Shown: one piece after another, positions 22,883-35,891 of the stretch | Position numbering within the stretch: the stretch's first letter is position 1 | How the letters are laid out: every line of letters begins with the position of its first letter | The notes under the pieces: model-generated | Databases searched by the model: none | What the model was told of the DNA's origin: nothing | What the model saw: the letters and a program-made list of their open reading frames with translations, nothing else | Source: Pseudomonas sp. 8O | GTDB lineage: Bacteria; Pseudomonadota; Gammaproteobacteria; Pseudomonadales; Pseudomonadaceae | Direction: 5' to 3' | Assembly (NCBI RefSeq): GCF_902506495.1 | Contig: NZ_LR733264.1 | Span: 930,001-994,000 of the forward strand | Length of the DNA stretch: 64,000 nucleotides | Position numbers and translations under genes: made by a program

Positions 22883-23542
22883 ATGACATTCAAGGCCCCG
22901 GACAGCCTCGCCGAGCAAATTGCCCATTACCTGGCCGAACGCATCATTCGCGGTGAGCTCAAGGAGCGTGAGCGCATCCAGGAGCAGAAAGTCACCCAGG
23001 CCCTCAACGTCAGTCGCGGTTCGGTGCGCGAAGCGCTGCTGATTCTCGAGCGTCGCCACCTGATCGTGATCCTGCCGCGCCGTGGTGCCCAGGTCAGCGA
23101 ACTGACCCCGCATCACGTCACCAGCCTTTACGCGCTGACCATCGAGCTCTACATCATGCTGGCGCGTGCGGTGATCGAGCGCTGGAAGGTGGAAACCGAC
23201 CTGGCGCCCTTCGTCGATATCCAGCAGCGCCTGCTGGCCAGTCTGGAGCGCGGCGATATCGGCGCCTTCGTCGAGAGCAGCTTCGACGTGATGCGTGCGG
23301 CCTTTCCCTTCGCCGACAATCCCTATTTGCAGGAAACCCTGGAGAATCTGCTGCCGGCCATCAGTCGCACCTATCACCTGGCGCTGGAGCGGCGCAAAGG
23401 CGAGATGGGGCAGTTCATGGGCACCTTCGCCAGCCTGCTGCAGGCGATCATCGCCCGTGACAACGCGCGCGCCCGCGAAGTGTTGCAGGCTTACGGTCAG
23501 CACAATTGCCAGCTGGTGCTGGCGACCCTGGCCGAGCGCTAA
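22883..23542 (+). CDS. GntR/FadR-family regulator divergent from alkB
   Basis: A 219-residue protein. The winged helix occupies about residues 8-68 (LAEQIAHYLAERIIRGELKE, then VTQALNVSRGSVREALLILE), and an FCD-type helical domain follows. It is probably the local regulator of alkB, by divergence and the shared palindrome at 22774-22790. It ends 6 bp before smc, so the two are probably co-transcribed. The effector is unknown; a fatty acid or alkane-derived acid would be a reasonable guess. Confidence 0.9.
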   Translation: MTFKAPDSLAEQIAHYLAERIIRGELKERERIQEQKVTQALNVSRGSVREALLILERRHLIVILPRRGAQVSELTPHHVTSLYALTIELYIMLARAVIERWKVETDLAPFVDIQQRLLASLERGDIGAFVESSFDVMRAAFPFADNPYLQETLENLLPAISRTYHLALERRKGEMGQFMGTFASLLQAIIARDNARAREVLQAYGQHNCQLVLATLAER

Positions 23543-23548
23543 GCCACG

Positions 23549-26500
23549 ATGCGCCTGAAGAACATCAAGCTGGCCGGCTTCAAATCCTTCGTCGATCCGA
23601 CGACGGTTAGCTTCCCCAGCAACATGGCGGCGGTGGTCGGGCCCAATGGTTGTGGCAAGTCCAACATCATCGACGCCGTGCGCTGGGTGATGGGCGAAAG
23701 CTCGGCGAAGAACCTGCGTGGCGAGTCGATGACCGACGTCATCTTCAACGGCTCCAACACGCGCAAGCCGGTGACCCAGGCTTCCATCGAGCTGATCTTC
23801 GACAACAGCGACAATTCGCTGGTAGGGGAATACGCTGCCTTCGCCGAGATTTCCATTCGCCGTCGGGTGACCCGCGACGGCCAGAACACCTATTTCCTCA
23901 ACGGCACCAAATGCCGGCGCCGCGACATCACCGACATCTTCCTCGGCACCGGTCTTGGCCCGCGCAGCTACTCGATCATCGAGCAGGGCATGATCAGCAA
24001 GCTGATCGAGGCCAAGCCCGAGGAACTGCGCAACTTCATCGAGGAAGCCGCCGGCATCTCCAAATACAAGGAGCGCCGCCGCGAGACCGAAAACCGCATC
24101 CGTCGTACCCAGGAAAACCTGGAGCGCCTGAGCGACTTGCGTGAAGAACTGGAACGCCAGCTCGAGCGTCTGCATCGCCAGGCCCAGGCGGCTGAGAAAT
24201 ATCAGGAATACAAGGCCGAGGAGCGCCAGCTCAAGGCGCAATTGCTGGCTCTGCGCTGGCAGAGTCTGAACCAGCAGGTCGGCAGCCGCGAGCAGGTGAT
24301 CGGCGACCAGGAAGTGGCCTTCGAGGCCCTGGTGGCCGAGCAGCGCAGCGCCGATGCCAGCATCGAGCGCCTGCGCGACGGGCATCATGAATTGAGCGAG
24401 CGGTTCAATCTGGTGCAGGGCCGCTTCTATTCCGTGGGCGGCGATATCGCCCGCGTCGAGCAGAGCATCCAGCACGGCCAGCAGCGCCTGCGCCAGTTGC
24501 AGGATGACCTGCGCGAGGCGGAAAAGGCGCGCCTGGAAACCGAATCCCACCTTGGTCACGACCGTACCCTGCTGGCCACCCTGGGCGAAGAGCTGGAGAT
24601 GCTCCTGCCCGAGCAGGAGATGACCGCCGCCGCCGCCGAGGAGTCTGCCGCCAGCCTGGAAGAGGCCGAGGCCGCCATGCACGGCTGGCAGGAGCAGTGG
24701 GACGGCTTCAACCAGCGCAGCGCCGAGCCGCGTCGCCAGGCCGAGGTGCAGCAGTCGCGCATCGCCCAACTGGAGCAGAGCCTGGAGCGCCTGGCCGAAC
24801 GCCAGCGCCGTCTGGGCGAAGAACTGCAGCAACTGGCCGCTGACCCCGAAGATGCGGCCATTCTCGAACTGAACGAACAGCTCGCTGCTGGTGAGCTGGA
24901 GCAGGAATCCCTGCACCTGGCCGAAGAGCAGCAGGCCGAGCGTCTGCAACAACTGCGCGAGGAACTGCAGCAGGCCGGACAGGCCCAACAGCAGGCGCAG
25001 GGCGAGCTGCAACGGCTGAACGGTCGCCTGGCTTCGCTGGAAGCGCTGCAACAGGCAGCGCTCGATCCGGGGCAGGGCGCGGGTGATTGGCTACGTGAAC
25101 AGAACCTGCTGCAGCGCCCGCGCCTGGCCGAAGGGCTGCGCGTGGAAGCCGGCTGGGAACTGGCGGTGGAAACCGTGCTCGGCGCCGACCTGCAGGCGGT
25201 GCTGCTGGATGATTTCCTCGGGCTGGATTTCTCGGCGCTGGAGCAGGGCGAGCTGCGCCTGGCCAGTCCCGCCAGGGGCGGCGCGCGCCGCGCCGGTAGC
25301 CTGCTGGACAAGGTCGAGTCGAGCCACGACCTGTCACCCTGGTTGGCCGGCGTGCGCCCGGTGGAATCCCTGGAGCAGGCGCTGGCGGCTCGCTCGCAAT
25401 TGGCCGAGGGCGAAAGCCTGATCAGTCGCGACGGCTACTGGGTCGGCCGGCATTTCCTGCGCGTGCGTCGCGCCGCCGAGGCAGACAGCGGCGTGCTGGC
25501 GCGCGGTCAGGAGCTGGAACGCCTGCAGCTGGAGCGCGACGAGCGTGAGGCGGCCCTGGCGCAACTGGATGAACGCTTGCTGGGGCTGCGCGAAGAGCAG
25601 CGCCGTCAGGAAGAACAGCGTGAACAGCAGCGCCGCCAGGGTCAGGAGCTGGCGCGCCAGCTGAGTGAGCTGAAGGCGCGGCTGTCCGCCAGCCAGGCCA
25701 AGGCCGAGCAACTGGGCCTGCGCCGTCGCCGTCTGCACGACGAGCTGCAGGAAGCGGCCGAGCAGCGCGAGATCGAGCAGGAACAACTGGGTGAGTCGCG
25801 GCTGCAACTGCAGGATGCACTGGACGCCATGGCGCTGGACAATGAGCAGCGCGAAAGCTTGCTGGCCAGCCGCGACAGTCTGCGCGAGCGCCTCGACCGT
25901 GTGCGCCAGGACGCGCGTCAGCACAAGGATCATGCGCATCAACTGGCGGTGCGCGTCGGCTCGCTCAAGGCGCAGCACGACTCCACCCGCCAGGCGCTGG
26001 AACGCCTGGAAATGCAAGCCGAGCGCCTGCATGAGCGGCGCGAGCAGCTGTCGCTAAACCTGGAGGAAGGCGAGGCGCCGCTGGAAGAACTGCGCATCAA
26101 GCTCGAAGAGCTGCTCGAGCGGCGCATGGCGGTGGACGACGAACTGCGTCAGGCGCGTCTGGCGCTGGAAGACGCCGACCGTGAACTGCGCGATGCCGAG
26201 AAGCGCCGCACCCAGGCCGAGCAGCAGGCGCAACTGCTGCGCAGCCAGCTGGAGCAACAGCGCATGGACTGGCAGTCGCTCAACGTGCGACGCAAGGCGC
26301 TTGCCGATCAGCTCGCCGAGGACAATTACGACCTGCACGGGGTGATCGCCACGCTGCCGGCCGAGGCCACGGAAAGCGCCTGGGAAGAGGAGCTGGAGCG
26401 CATGGCCGCACGTATCGCGCGGCTCGGGCCGATCAACCTGGCGGCCATCGACGAGTATCAGCAGCAGTCCGAGCGCAAGCGCTATCTGGATGCGCAGGAT

Positions 26501-27037
26501 GCGGATCTGGTCGAGGCACTGGAAACCCTGGAAAACGTCATTCGCAAGATCGACAAGGAAACGCGCAATCGTTTCAAGGATACCTTCGATCAGATCAATG
26601 GCGGTTTGCAGGCACTCTTTCCAAAAGTTTTCGGTGGCGGCAACGCTTATTTGGAACTCACCGGCGAAGATTTACTCGATACCGGTGTAACCATCATGGC
26701 GCGGCCCCCGGGCAAGAAGAACAGCACCATTCATTTGCTCTCCGGTGGAGAGAAAGCGCTGACCGCCCTGGCATTGGTGTTTTCCATCTTCCAGCTCAAT
26801 CCGGCGCCGTTCTGCATGTTGGACGAAGTGGATGCACCGCTGGACGACGCCAACGTCGGGCGCTACGCGCGGCTGGTCAAGGAGATGTCGGCAACGGTGC
26901 AGTTCATCTACATCACCCACAACAAGATCGCCATGGAAATGGCCGATCAGTTGATGGGAGTTACCATGCACGAGCCGGGTTGCTCGCGTCTGGTGGCGGT
27001 GGATGTCGAGGAGGCGCTGGCGATGGTGGAGGCGTGA
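23549..27037 (+). CDS. smc: Chromosome segregation ATPase Smc
   Basis: A 1162-residue SMC protein that folds and segregates the chromosome with ScpAB. Walker A GPNGCGKSN is at 31-39. Long Arg/Glu/Gln-rich coiled coils lie on each side of a hinge at about 510-660. The ABC signature LSGGEKAL begins at 1064, with Walker B FCMLDEVDAPLDD after it and an ITHNK switch His near 1124. It starts 6 bp after the GntR gene and is followed by zipA and ligA, the standard Pseudomonas order. Confidence 0.97.
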   Translation: MRLKNIKLAGFKSFVDPTTVSFPSNMAAVVGPNGCGKSNIIDAVRWVMGESSAKNLRGESMTDVIFNGSNTRKPVTQASIELIFDNSDNSLVGEYAAFAEISIRRRVTRDGQNTYFLNGTKCRRRDITDIFLGTGLGPRSYSIIEQGMISKLIEAKPEELRNFIEEAAGISKYKERRRETENRIRRTQENLERLSDLREELERQLERLHRQAQAAEKYQEYKAEERQLKAQLLALRWQSLNQQVGSREQVIGDQEVAFEALVAEQRSADASIERLRDGHHELSERFNLVQGRFYSVGGDIARVEQSIQHGQQRLRQLQDDLREAEKARLETESHLGHDRTLLATLGEELEMLLPEQEMTAAAAEESAASLEEAEAAMHGWQEQWDGFNQRSAEPRRQAEVQQSRIAQLEQSLERLAERQRRLGEELQQLAADPEDAAILELNEQLAAGELEQESLHLAEEQQAERLQQLREELQQAGQAQQQAQGELQRLNGRLASLEALQQAALDPGQGAGDWLREQNLLQRPRLAEGLRVEAGWELAVETVLGADLQAVLLDDFLGLDFSALEQGELRLASPARGGARRAGSLLDKVESSHDLSPWLAGVRPVESLEQALAARSQLAEGESLISRDGYWVGRHFLRVRRAAEADSGVLARGQELERLQLERDEREAALAQLDERLLGLREEQRRQEEQREQQRRQGQELARQLSELKARLSASQAKAEQLGLRRRRLHDELQEAAEQREIEQEQLGESRLQLQDALDAMALDNEQRESLLASRDSLRERLDRVRQDARQHKDHAHQLAVRVGSLKAQHDSTRQALERLEMQAERLHERREQLSLNLEEGEAPLEELRIKLEELLERRMAVDDELRQARLALEDADRELRDAEKRRTQAEQQAQLLRSQLEQQRMDWQSLNVRRKALADQLAEDNYDLHGVIATLPAEATESAWEEELERMAARIARLGPINLAAIDEYQQQSERKRYLDAQDADLVEALETLENVIRKIDKETRNRFKDTFDQINGGLQALFPKVFGGGNAYLELTGEDLLDTGVTIMARPPGKKNSTIHLLSGGEKALTALALVFSIFQLNPAPFCMLDEVDAPLDDANVGRYARLVKEMSATVQFIYITHNKIAMEMADQLMGVTMHEPGCSRLVAVDVEEALAMVEA

Positions 27038-27250
27038 TGGCAGTGCGCCGCGAGATTAACTGAGTACGGGCAAAAGCTTATGTGGCTGCCTGTGTAAAGT
27101 TGCCTTTCGTCGTGCTAGCTTATTGCCCACTTTTGTTACACGCGGAAAACGTCAGGTAGAACATGAAGTTGGCGCCGCGTTTTATAGTCGAGTTGTGATC
27201 CGTTTGATTGGATCTTTTTTTCACCAGAATTTTTAAGGGTCAGGTATTTC

Positions 27251-30492
<3,242 letters not shown>

Positions 30493-30548
30493 GGCGCTGT
30501 TCGCGAGCAGCGCTCGCTCCTGCAAGGGAGGCGAAGATGCGCCGATCC

Positions 30549-30719
30549 TGTAGGAGCGGCTTCAGCCGCGAAATGACCGGTGCAGGTAGCTCCAAGGCTC
30601 CCGGATTGCATCCGGGCTACAGGACTGGGCGAAGTTTAGGTGTCGAGCTCTGAACCTGTAGGAGCCGGCTTGCCGGCGATCCTTTACGCAGAAGCATCGC
30701 CGGCAAGCCGGCTCCTACG
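30549..30719. repeat. Cluster of REP-like repeats after ligA
   Basis: Three elements: a GTAGGAGCGGCTTCAGCCGC unit (30549-30577), a CCCGGATTGCATCCGGGCTAC unit (30600-30620), and a full two-arm GTAGGAGCCGGCTTGCCGGC ... GCTCCTACG palindrome (30657-30719). No gene is seen in 30493-30729. Confidence 0.75.
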
Positions 30720-30729
30720 AAAGCGTGGC

Positions 30730-31098
30730 TCAACCGGCGAAACGCTGATCCAGATAGGCGATGATCGCCTTGGATTCATACAGCCAGGTGCTCTGACCGT
30801 TTTCCTCGATGCGCAGGCACGGCACCTTGATGCGGCCGCCGTGTTGCTCCAGCGCCTGCCGGTGTTCGGCATCGTTCTTGGCGTCGCGCAACTGCACCGG
30901 CAGGTTGAGGCGATGCAGGCTGCGCCGCACCTTGACGCAGAACGGGCAGGCGTGGAACTGGTACAGCGCCAGGTCGGCGGTGGCGCGCTCGACTTCGGCT
31001 TGCGCCTCGGGGCTGCGCTTGAGCTTGCGCGGGCGGCTGATCCAGTCGACGAATATGACGAGCTGGCCCAGGCCGATACGAATGGCTTTGAGCAACAT
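30730..31098 (-). CDS. Glutaredoxin/GST N-domain protein with N-terminal membrane helix
   Basis: A 122-residue protein. An N-terminal hydrophobic stretch (MLLKAIRIGLGQLVIFVDWI) is followed by a thioredoxin-like GST N-terminal domain with the redox pair CPFC (residues about 51-54), the cis-Pro loop KVPCLRI and YESKAIIAYL. It probably uses glutathione for thiol exchange at the membrane. The ATG at 31098 has CAGGAG upstream; the frame is open further but without homology. Substrate unknown. Confidence 0.85.
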   Translation of the reverse strand: MLLKAIRIGLGQLVIFVDWISRPRKLKRSPEAQAEVERATADLALYQFHACPFCVKVRRSLHRLNLPVQLRDAKNDAEHRQALEQHGGRIKVPCLRIEENGQSTWLYESKAIIAYLDQRFAG

Positions 31099-31292
31099 GT
31101 TTTTGACTCCTGAGCGGGCATGCCGCGGGCGGCAACCCAAATGATGAATATCTTCTTGGCCTGCCCCCTCATCCGGCGCTTCGCGCCACCTTCTCGTCAA
31201 GGGAGAGGCATCAAGGAAGGCATCGCTACGCGATTTTGCGCTAAGCAGCGACGGCCGTTCAGAGAAGTGAGTGGCCGTCGTCTTGAGTGGTG

Positions 31293-31838
31293 TCAGCGAA
31301 CCAGATTGAGAAATTCGCCGCGTGTCGCCGGGTTGCTGCGGAACTCGCCGAGCATCACCGAGGTGACCATGGAGGAATTCTGCTTCTCCACGCCGCGCAT
31401 CATCATGCACATGTGCTGCGCTTCGATGACCACTGCCACGCCCAGTGCACCGGTGACCTGCTCGACCGCTTCGGCGATCTGCCGACTGAGGTTTTCCTGG
31501 ATCTGCAGACGCCGCGCGTACATGTCGACGATGCGCGCCACCTTGGATAGGCCGAGCACCTTGCCGTTGGGAATGTAGGCGACGTGAGCCTTGCCGATGA
31601 ACGGCAGCAGGTGATGCTCGCACAGTGAGTACAGCTCGATGTTCTTGACCAGCACCATTTCGCTGTTGTCGGAGCTGAACAGTGCGCCGTTGGTGACTTC
31701 TTCCAGCGTCTGCTGGTAGCCACGACAGAGGTACTGCATGGCTTTGGCGGCGCGCTTGGGCGTGTCCAGCAGGCCTTCGCGGGTAACGTCCTCGCCAAGC
31801 TGGCCGAGGATCGCGGTGTACTGTTGTTCCAGGGACAT
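31293..31838 (-). CDS. folE: GTP cyclohydrolase I FolE
   Basis: A 181-residue enzyme for the first step of tetrahydrofolate/pterin synthesis from GTP. Zinc ligands are in [10 protein letters not shown] and QHMCMMMRG; the substrate loop is [19 protein letters not shown]. The start at 31838 fits the family ([11 protein letters not shown]) and follows AGGA. Pseudomonads often carry more than one folE; which copy this is cannot be told. Confidence 0.95.
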   Translation of the reverse strand: MSLEQQYTAILGQLGEDVTREGLLDTPKRAAKAMQYLCRGYQQTLEEVTNGALFSSDNSEMVLVKNIELYSLCEHHLLPFIGKAHVAYIPNGKVLGLSKVARIVDMYARRLQIQENLSRQIAEAVEQVTGALGVAVVIEAQHMCMMMRGVEKQNSSMVTSVMLGEFRSNPATRGEFLNLVR

Positions 31839-31926
31839 GGAAAATCCTGTTGGGTATCGAATGGGCGCAGGGTAGGGCGCCGACAAGGGCCTGACAAGAG
31901 TGCCAGGCGCCAATGCGGTTATCTCA

Positions 31927-32484
31927 TTACTCGTCGCGACCATCCATCATGGTGCGCTTGAGGATGATGTACACCGCGCCGGTGCCACCGTGTTTGGCCA
32001 GGCAGGAGCTGAAACCCAGCACCTGCGGGTGCTGGCGCAGCCAGGTGTTTACATGGCTCTTGATCATCGGCTTGCGCCCGTCCATGCGCACTGCCTTGCC
32101 GTGGGTGACGCGCACGCAGCGAATCTCCAGCTTGGTGGCTTCGGCGAGAAACTCCCACAGTGTGTCGCGGGCCTTCTCGACGCTCATGCCGTGCAGGTCG
32201 AGGCTGCCGTCGAAGGGGATCTGGCCCAGCTTGAGCTTGCGCATCTGACCGTCCTGCACGCCGTTGCCGGCCCAGTACAGCGGGTCTTCGGCGCCGACGT
32301 CGATGACGAACTGGTCAGACAGCCCGTCCACCTTGGTCTCGCCCTGGCTGATGGTTGCAGCCTGGCGCAGGGAGCTGAACCGTTTACTGTCAGCTTTGGG
32401 TTTGCCGGTGTCGGCGCGGTCGTGCTTGATCGGCTTGACGCCGCGCAGCTCGGCCTGGAACAGGGAAAAATCGTCGTCTTGCAT
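31927..32484 (-). CDS. Smr-domain protein (YdaL-like)
   Basis: A 185-residue protein. A variable N-terminal part precedes a C-terminal Smr domain (about 100-180) with [19 protein letters not shown] and [11 protein letters not shown], the LDxH and HGxG-like motifs of small MutS-related endonucleases. GGAG lies before the ATG. Stand-alone Smr proteins cut RNA or branched DNA. The role here is unknown. Confidence 0.9.
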   Translation of the reverse strand: MQDDDFSLFQAELRGVKPIKHDRADTGKPKADSKRFSSLRQAATISQGETKVDGLSDQFVIDVGAEDPLYWAGNGVQDGQMRKLKLGQIPFDGSLDLHGMSVEKARDTLWEFLAEATKLEIRCVRVTHGKAVRMDGRKPMIKSHVNTWLRQHPQVLGFSSCLAKHGGTGAVYIILKRTMMDGRDE

Positions 32485-32553
32485 CGGTGGCTCCGCGAAA
32501 CAGGCGGGCATTTTACCCAAATGTTCGGCCCTGTAGCGCTGCAAAGACGAATT

Positions 32554-32623
32554 GGTAGGAGCCCGCTTGCGGGCGATCAATGCCTCTTTCGGTGCAAAGC
32601 ATCGCTGGCAAGCCAGCTCCTAC
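32554..32623. repeat. GTAGGAGC palindromic repeat
   Basis: Two units facing each other: GGTAGGAGCCCGCTTGCGGG and TGGCAAGCCAGCTCCTACG. Confidence 0.7.
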
Positions 32624-32636
32624 GGTTATTGGCGAT

Positions 32637-32957
32637 TCAGTCGCGCTTTTTCATCAGTGATGGCGACAGGCTCAGGTCGCTGGGGCGACGCAGGCGTCTG
32701 CGGCAGCGACGCCAGAAGGCGACGCCGGCCCACAACAGGAACAGGCCGAGCAGCAGCAGAACGATGGCCTCGCCGGTGGAGTCGTTCAGCGTACCCAGCA
32801 CTGGCGCGCGACCTGCCAGTGAAGCGACGCCCGCCATCGACAAGAGAATGCCGAAAGTGGCGAGCAGGGCGCCCAGGCCGGCTCCGATACGCAGGCGCCA
32901 GTGTCTCGGCTGGCGTGGGCGCAAGCGGCGTGCATCGAAATCGTCGGACAGCTTCAT
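32637..32957 (-). CDS. Small two-helix membrane protein, unknown
   Basis: A 106-residue protein with basic ends. Two hydrophobic helices lie at about 25-48 and 65-83, joined by a short loop; the C-terminus is Arg-rich. AAAGGAAAT precedes the ATG. I do not recognise a family. Confidence 0.7.
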   Translation of the reverse strand: MKLSDDFDARRLRPRQPRHWRLRIGAGLGALLATFGILLSMAGVASLAGRAPVLGTLNDSTGEAIVLLLLGLFLLWAGVAFWRRCRRRLRRPSDLSLSPSLMKKRD

Positions 32958-33039
32958 TCCGATTTCCTTTGGCTTATCGCCGGTATGACCGACTGGTCGC
33001 GTCCGGGTTCCGCAGCGTTGGCGATAACTGCAACAGGCT

Positions 33040-33636
33040 TCACACCAGCGATTTGGCGTGCGGCACCAGGGTGGCGAAGTTGTCGCCCAGCGCGATCATC
33101 TCGATGCGATGTACCTCGGCGGCGGCTATCACGCTGCCATCCGGTGCGGGCAGGTCGCGGGTGGCGCAGGCGGCATCGACCAGGGTACAGCGATATCCAT
33201 AGTCCTTGGCGGCGCGCACGGTGGTGCTGACGCTGGAATGGGTCATGAAACCGCAGACGATCAGGTCGAGATGACCGAGCGCCTGCAGACGATCATGCAA
33301 CTCGGTGCCGGCAAAAGCGTTGGGCAGGCGTTTCTCCACGACGATCTCGCCAGCCAGTGGGGCCGCTTCCGGCAGGTGACGACCGCGCGGGCCGCTGGGG
33401 TCGAGCAGGCCGCCGGGAATGCCAAGGTGTTTGACGTGAACGATGTCAGCACCGGCACTGCGCGCTGCTGCCAGCAGACTGGCGATCTCTGCCAGTGCGG
33501 GGTCCAGGCCCGGCAGCGCCAGTACGCCGCTGCGGTATTCTTCCTGGGCATCGATGATCAGCAGGGTCGCATTGTTCAGGCTGGCCGGCGCGTGGCCACG
33601 ACCGGTGAGCTGGAACATGGTTTGCGGATGGGACAT
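33040..33636 (-). CDS. Isochorismatase-fold protein with Ser in place of nucleophile Cys
   Basis: A 198-residue protein of the isochorismatase/cysteine-hydrolase superfamily: LLIIDAQEEYRSG holds the catalytic Asp and VVEKRLPNAFAGT the Lys. Where cysteine hydrolases read G-x-x-T-x-x-C-V-x-x-T, this reads GFMTHSSVSTT, so the usual Cys is Ser. It may be a non-thiol hydrolase like true isochorismatases, or inactive. The ATG at 33636 has CAGGAG upstream. No operon partner. Confidence 0.85.
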   Translation of the reverse strand: MSHPQTMFQLTGRGHAPASLNNATLLIIDAQEEYRSGVLALPGLDPALAEIASLLAAARSAGADIVHVKHLGIPGGLLDPSGPRGRHLPEAAPLAGEIVVEKRLPNAFAGTELHDRLQALGHLDLIVCGFMTHSSVSTTVRAAKDYGYRCTLVDAACATRDLPAPDGSVIAAAEVHRIEMIALGDNFATLVPHAKSLV

Positions 33637-33791
33637 CTCGGGCTCCTGGCTGATGGTGATAATGTGCCATTGTCCGCTTGCCAGAGCGCTCTGTGAACCT
33701 CTATCTGCGCCAAGGCTTGCCCGGTGCATGTTGCCGGAGCAGAATTGGAACTGCCCTGAAGGACTCAGGGTCGTACGCAAAAGGAGTTGCC

Positions 33792-33920
33792 ATGTCACTT
33801 TTGTCGCAGTTTTCCCCGCATTTCTGGCTTTTGTTCTCCATCGCCGTGGCCATCGCTGTTCTGCGCGAGCTGCGCCGTCCTGATGACGATGCTTTGCGCA
33901 AGAAGCACGAGCGGCTATGA
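33792..33920 (+). CDS. Small single-TM protein (42 aa)
   Basis: The ATG follows AAGGAG at 6 nt. MSLLSQFSPHF is followed by a hydrophobic helix (about residues 11-24) and a charged tail rich in Arg, Asp and Lys. It probably sits in the inner membrane with the tail in the cytoplasm. Function unknown. It lies 78 nt upstream of prmB. Confidence 0.65.
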   Translation: MSLLSQFSPHFWLLFSIAVAIAVLRELRRPDDDALRKKHERL

Positions 33921-33998
33921 ACACTCGATAACCCGCAATTCATGCGCTCGCCACCCGCACTGGGCTAAACTTCCGCACTTTTCACCCGGAGGCCGCCC

Positions 33999-34919
33999 GT
34001 GACCGCTCTCACTACCCGTTTACGCACCCTGCGCGATTACATCCGTTGGGCCGTCAGCCGTTTTCAGGCCGAGCAACTGTTCTTCGGCCATGGCACCGAC
34101 AACGCCTGGGATGAAGCGCGCCAACTGGTGCTCGGTGCACTGCACCTGCCTTGGGAAATTTCCGACACCTACCTCGATTGCCGCCTGGAAGACGACGAGC
34201 ATGCCCACCTGCAGGCGCTGCTCAAGCGCCGTATCGAAGAGCGTGTACCCACCGCGTACCTGCTCGGCGAAGCCTGGTTCTGCGGTTTGCCCTTCGTCGT
34301 CGATGAGCGTGTGCTGGTGCCGCGCTCGCCGATCGCCGAGCTGATCGACCGTCATTTCGCCCCCTGGCTGCCGACCGAGCCGGCGCGCATTCTCGATCTG
34401 TGCACCGGCTCCGGCTGCATCGGCATCGCCTGCGCCTACGAATTCCCTGAAGCGGAAGTGGTGCTGGGCGATCTGTCGTTCGACGCGCTGGAGGTAGCCA
34501 ACCTCAACATCGAGCGCCACGGCCTGGAAGAGCGCGTCTACTGCGTGCAGGGCGATGGTTTCGCTGGGTTGCCGGGGCAGCGTTTCGACCTGATCGTCTC
34601 CAACCCGCCCTATGTCGACGCCGAGGATTTTGCCGACATGCCCGCCGAATACCAGCACGAGCCGGCGATGGGCCTGGCCTGCGGCAATGATGGCCTGGAT
34701 CTGGTGCGACGGATGCTGGCCGAAGCGGCCGATCACCTCACCGAGCGTGGCGTGCTGATCGTCGAGGTGGGCAACAGCCAGGTGCATGTCGAGGCGTTAT
34801 ACCCGGAAGTGGACTTCACCTGGCTGGACTTCCAGCGCGGCGGACACGGCGTGTTCCTGCTGGCGGCCAAGCAGTGCCGCGAGCATCAGGCACTGTTTCG
34901 TTCGCGCATCGAAGGCTGA
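33999..34919 (+). CDS. prmB: Ribosomal protein uL3 glutamine methyltransferase PrmB
   Basis: A 306-residue SAM methyltransferase modifying a Gln of ribosomal protein L3. The SAM motif [16 protein letters not shown] and the catalytic [10 protein letters not shown] are present; [18 protein letters not shown] is the PrmB/PrmC-type continuation. The start is GTG with CGGAGG upstream. It is separated by 137 nt from aroC-side genes, and REP-like repeats follow it. Confidence 0.94.
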   Translation: MTALTTRLRTLRDYIRWAVSRFQAEQLFFGHGTDNAWDEARQLVLGALHLPWEISDTYLDCRLEDDEHAHLQALLKRRIEERVPTAYLLGEAWFCGLPFVVDERVLVPRSPIAELIDRHFAPWLPTEPARILDLCTGSGCIGIACAYEFPEAEVVLGDLSFDALEVANLNIERHGLEERVYCVQGDGFAGLPGQRFDLIVSNPPYVDAEDFADMPAEYQHEPAMGLACGNDGLDLVRRMLAEAADHLTERGVLIVEVGNSQVHVEALYPEVDFTWLDFQRGGHGVFLLAAKQCREHQALFRSRIEG

Positions 34920-34925
34920 TTCGCC

Positions 34926-35047
34926 GGTGCGCACGGCGCACCCTACGGGAGCTGCGGCTGACGTAGTCACGTAGGGTGCGCCGCGCGCACCAGGGGCCAC
35001 ACGGGAGTTGCGGCTGACAGGGCGACGTACGGTGCGCCGTGCGCACC
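34926..35047. repeat. Three REP-like units after prmB
   Basis: One inverted unit (34926-34947) and two direct units (34971-34991, 35027-35047) of the GTAGGGTGCGCC family lie between two convergent genes. Confidence 0.75.
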
Positions 35048-35054
35048 AGGGGCG

Positions 35055-35855
35055 CTAGCGCGTGGCGATCCAGATCAGCAGGCCGGCCTGAAACAGGCTG
35101 AACGCCACCAGGCAGGTGATGGTGAAGCGCAGGCCGCTGTCTTCGCGCTTGAGGCGCTCGAGCCGATCTTCCAGCTTGCGCAGTTTCACGTCCTGCTCCT
35201 GCAGCGTCTGGTCGGCCTGCTGCAACATCGCGGCGGCGTCCAGCAACTCGATGATCTGCACCTTCTCGGCATGCCAGTCACCATGCAGCGAGCTGACTCG
35301 CGGGGCGCTGTAGAAAGGCTTGAGTTGCAACGGGTCGCTGTACTCGATGGTGAAACCCTGCGCCTTCAGCGCGTGGTCACGGCGGGCGCGGGCGGCGTCA
35401 TTGAAGTTGTCCTTGGTCGGCAGGGCAGCGCCCTCGACCTGATAATGCGCGTACTGCTTGCGTGCCCAGGCGATGCCCTGAGCCATGAGAAAGCGCCCCA
35501 GGCCACGATTGCCCGGCTCTACGCTCAGGCCCTTGTCGGGGCCGAAGCGAACCTCCTTGCGCTGATGGTCGGCCCAGACCTCCAGCAGGTTGTTGTGGCG
35601 ATGCAGACGCTGGCCGGGTACCTGGATAGTCAGGCGCAGCAGGCTCGTGTCTTTGGCGTGACGCTCCACCCGGCCAAGCTGAACGAAGCGCAGTGGCCGC
35701 GGACCGGTTTCCCGGTCGACGGGTAGCGGCGCCAGACGCAGCAGGCTGAATTGCTCGGCTGGAAGGTCCGCCCAGGGATGCGGCGCGGCAGGCGTTTCGC
35801 TTGTCGCCGCTTCGGCATCTGGCGCTTGTGCCTGCGGGGCTGGGTTCTCGCTCAT
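35055..35855 (-). CDS. Unknown protein with possible GNAT-like part and C-terminal TM anchor
   Basis: A 266-residue protein: Ala/Pro-rich start, a folded region of about 30-180, a coiled coil (LQEQDVKLRKLEDRLERLKRE, about 215-240) and a C-terminal hydrophobic helix ending WIATR, so a tail-anchored layout. The stretch GNRGLGRFLMAQGIAWARKQY resembles the R/Q-x-x-G-x-G/A acetyl-CoA motif of GNAT acetyltransferases. That reading is tentative. Confidence 0.65.
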   Translation of the reverse strand: MSENPAPQAQAPDAEAATSETPAAPHPWADLPAEQFSLLRLAPLPVDRETGPRPLRFVQLGRVERHAKDTSLLRLTIQVPGQRLHRHNNLLEVWADHQRKEVRFGPDKGLSVEPGNRGLGRFLMAQGIAWARKQYAHYQVEGAALPTKDNFNDAARARRDHALKAQGFTIEYSDPLQLKPFYSAPRVSSLHGDWHAEKVQIIELLDAAAMLQQADQTLQEQDVKLRKLEDRLERLKREDSGLRFTITCLVAFSLFQAGLLIWIATR

Positions 35856-35891
35856 GGGCGTCCTGTGTACTGTTCGGTGGCCTTCGATGCG

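Noticed and set aside
22787..25051. 754-codon minus-strand frame opposite gntR and smc
   Set aside because: Leu/Gln/Ala-rich antisense of the Smc coiled coil; not a protein family.
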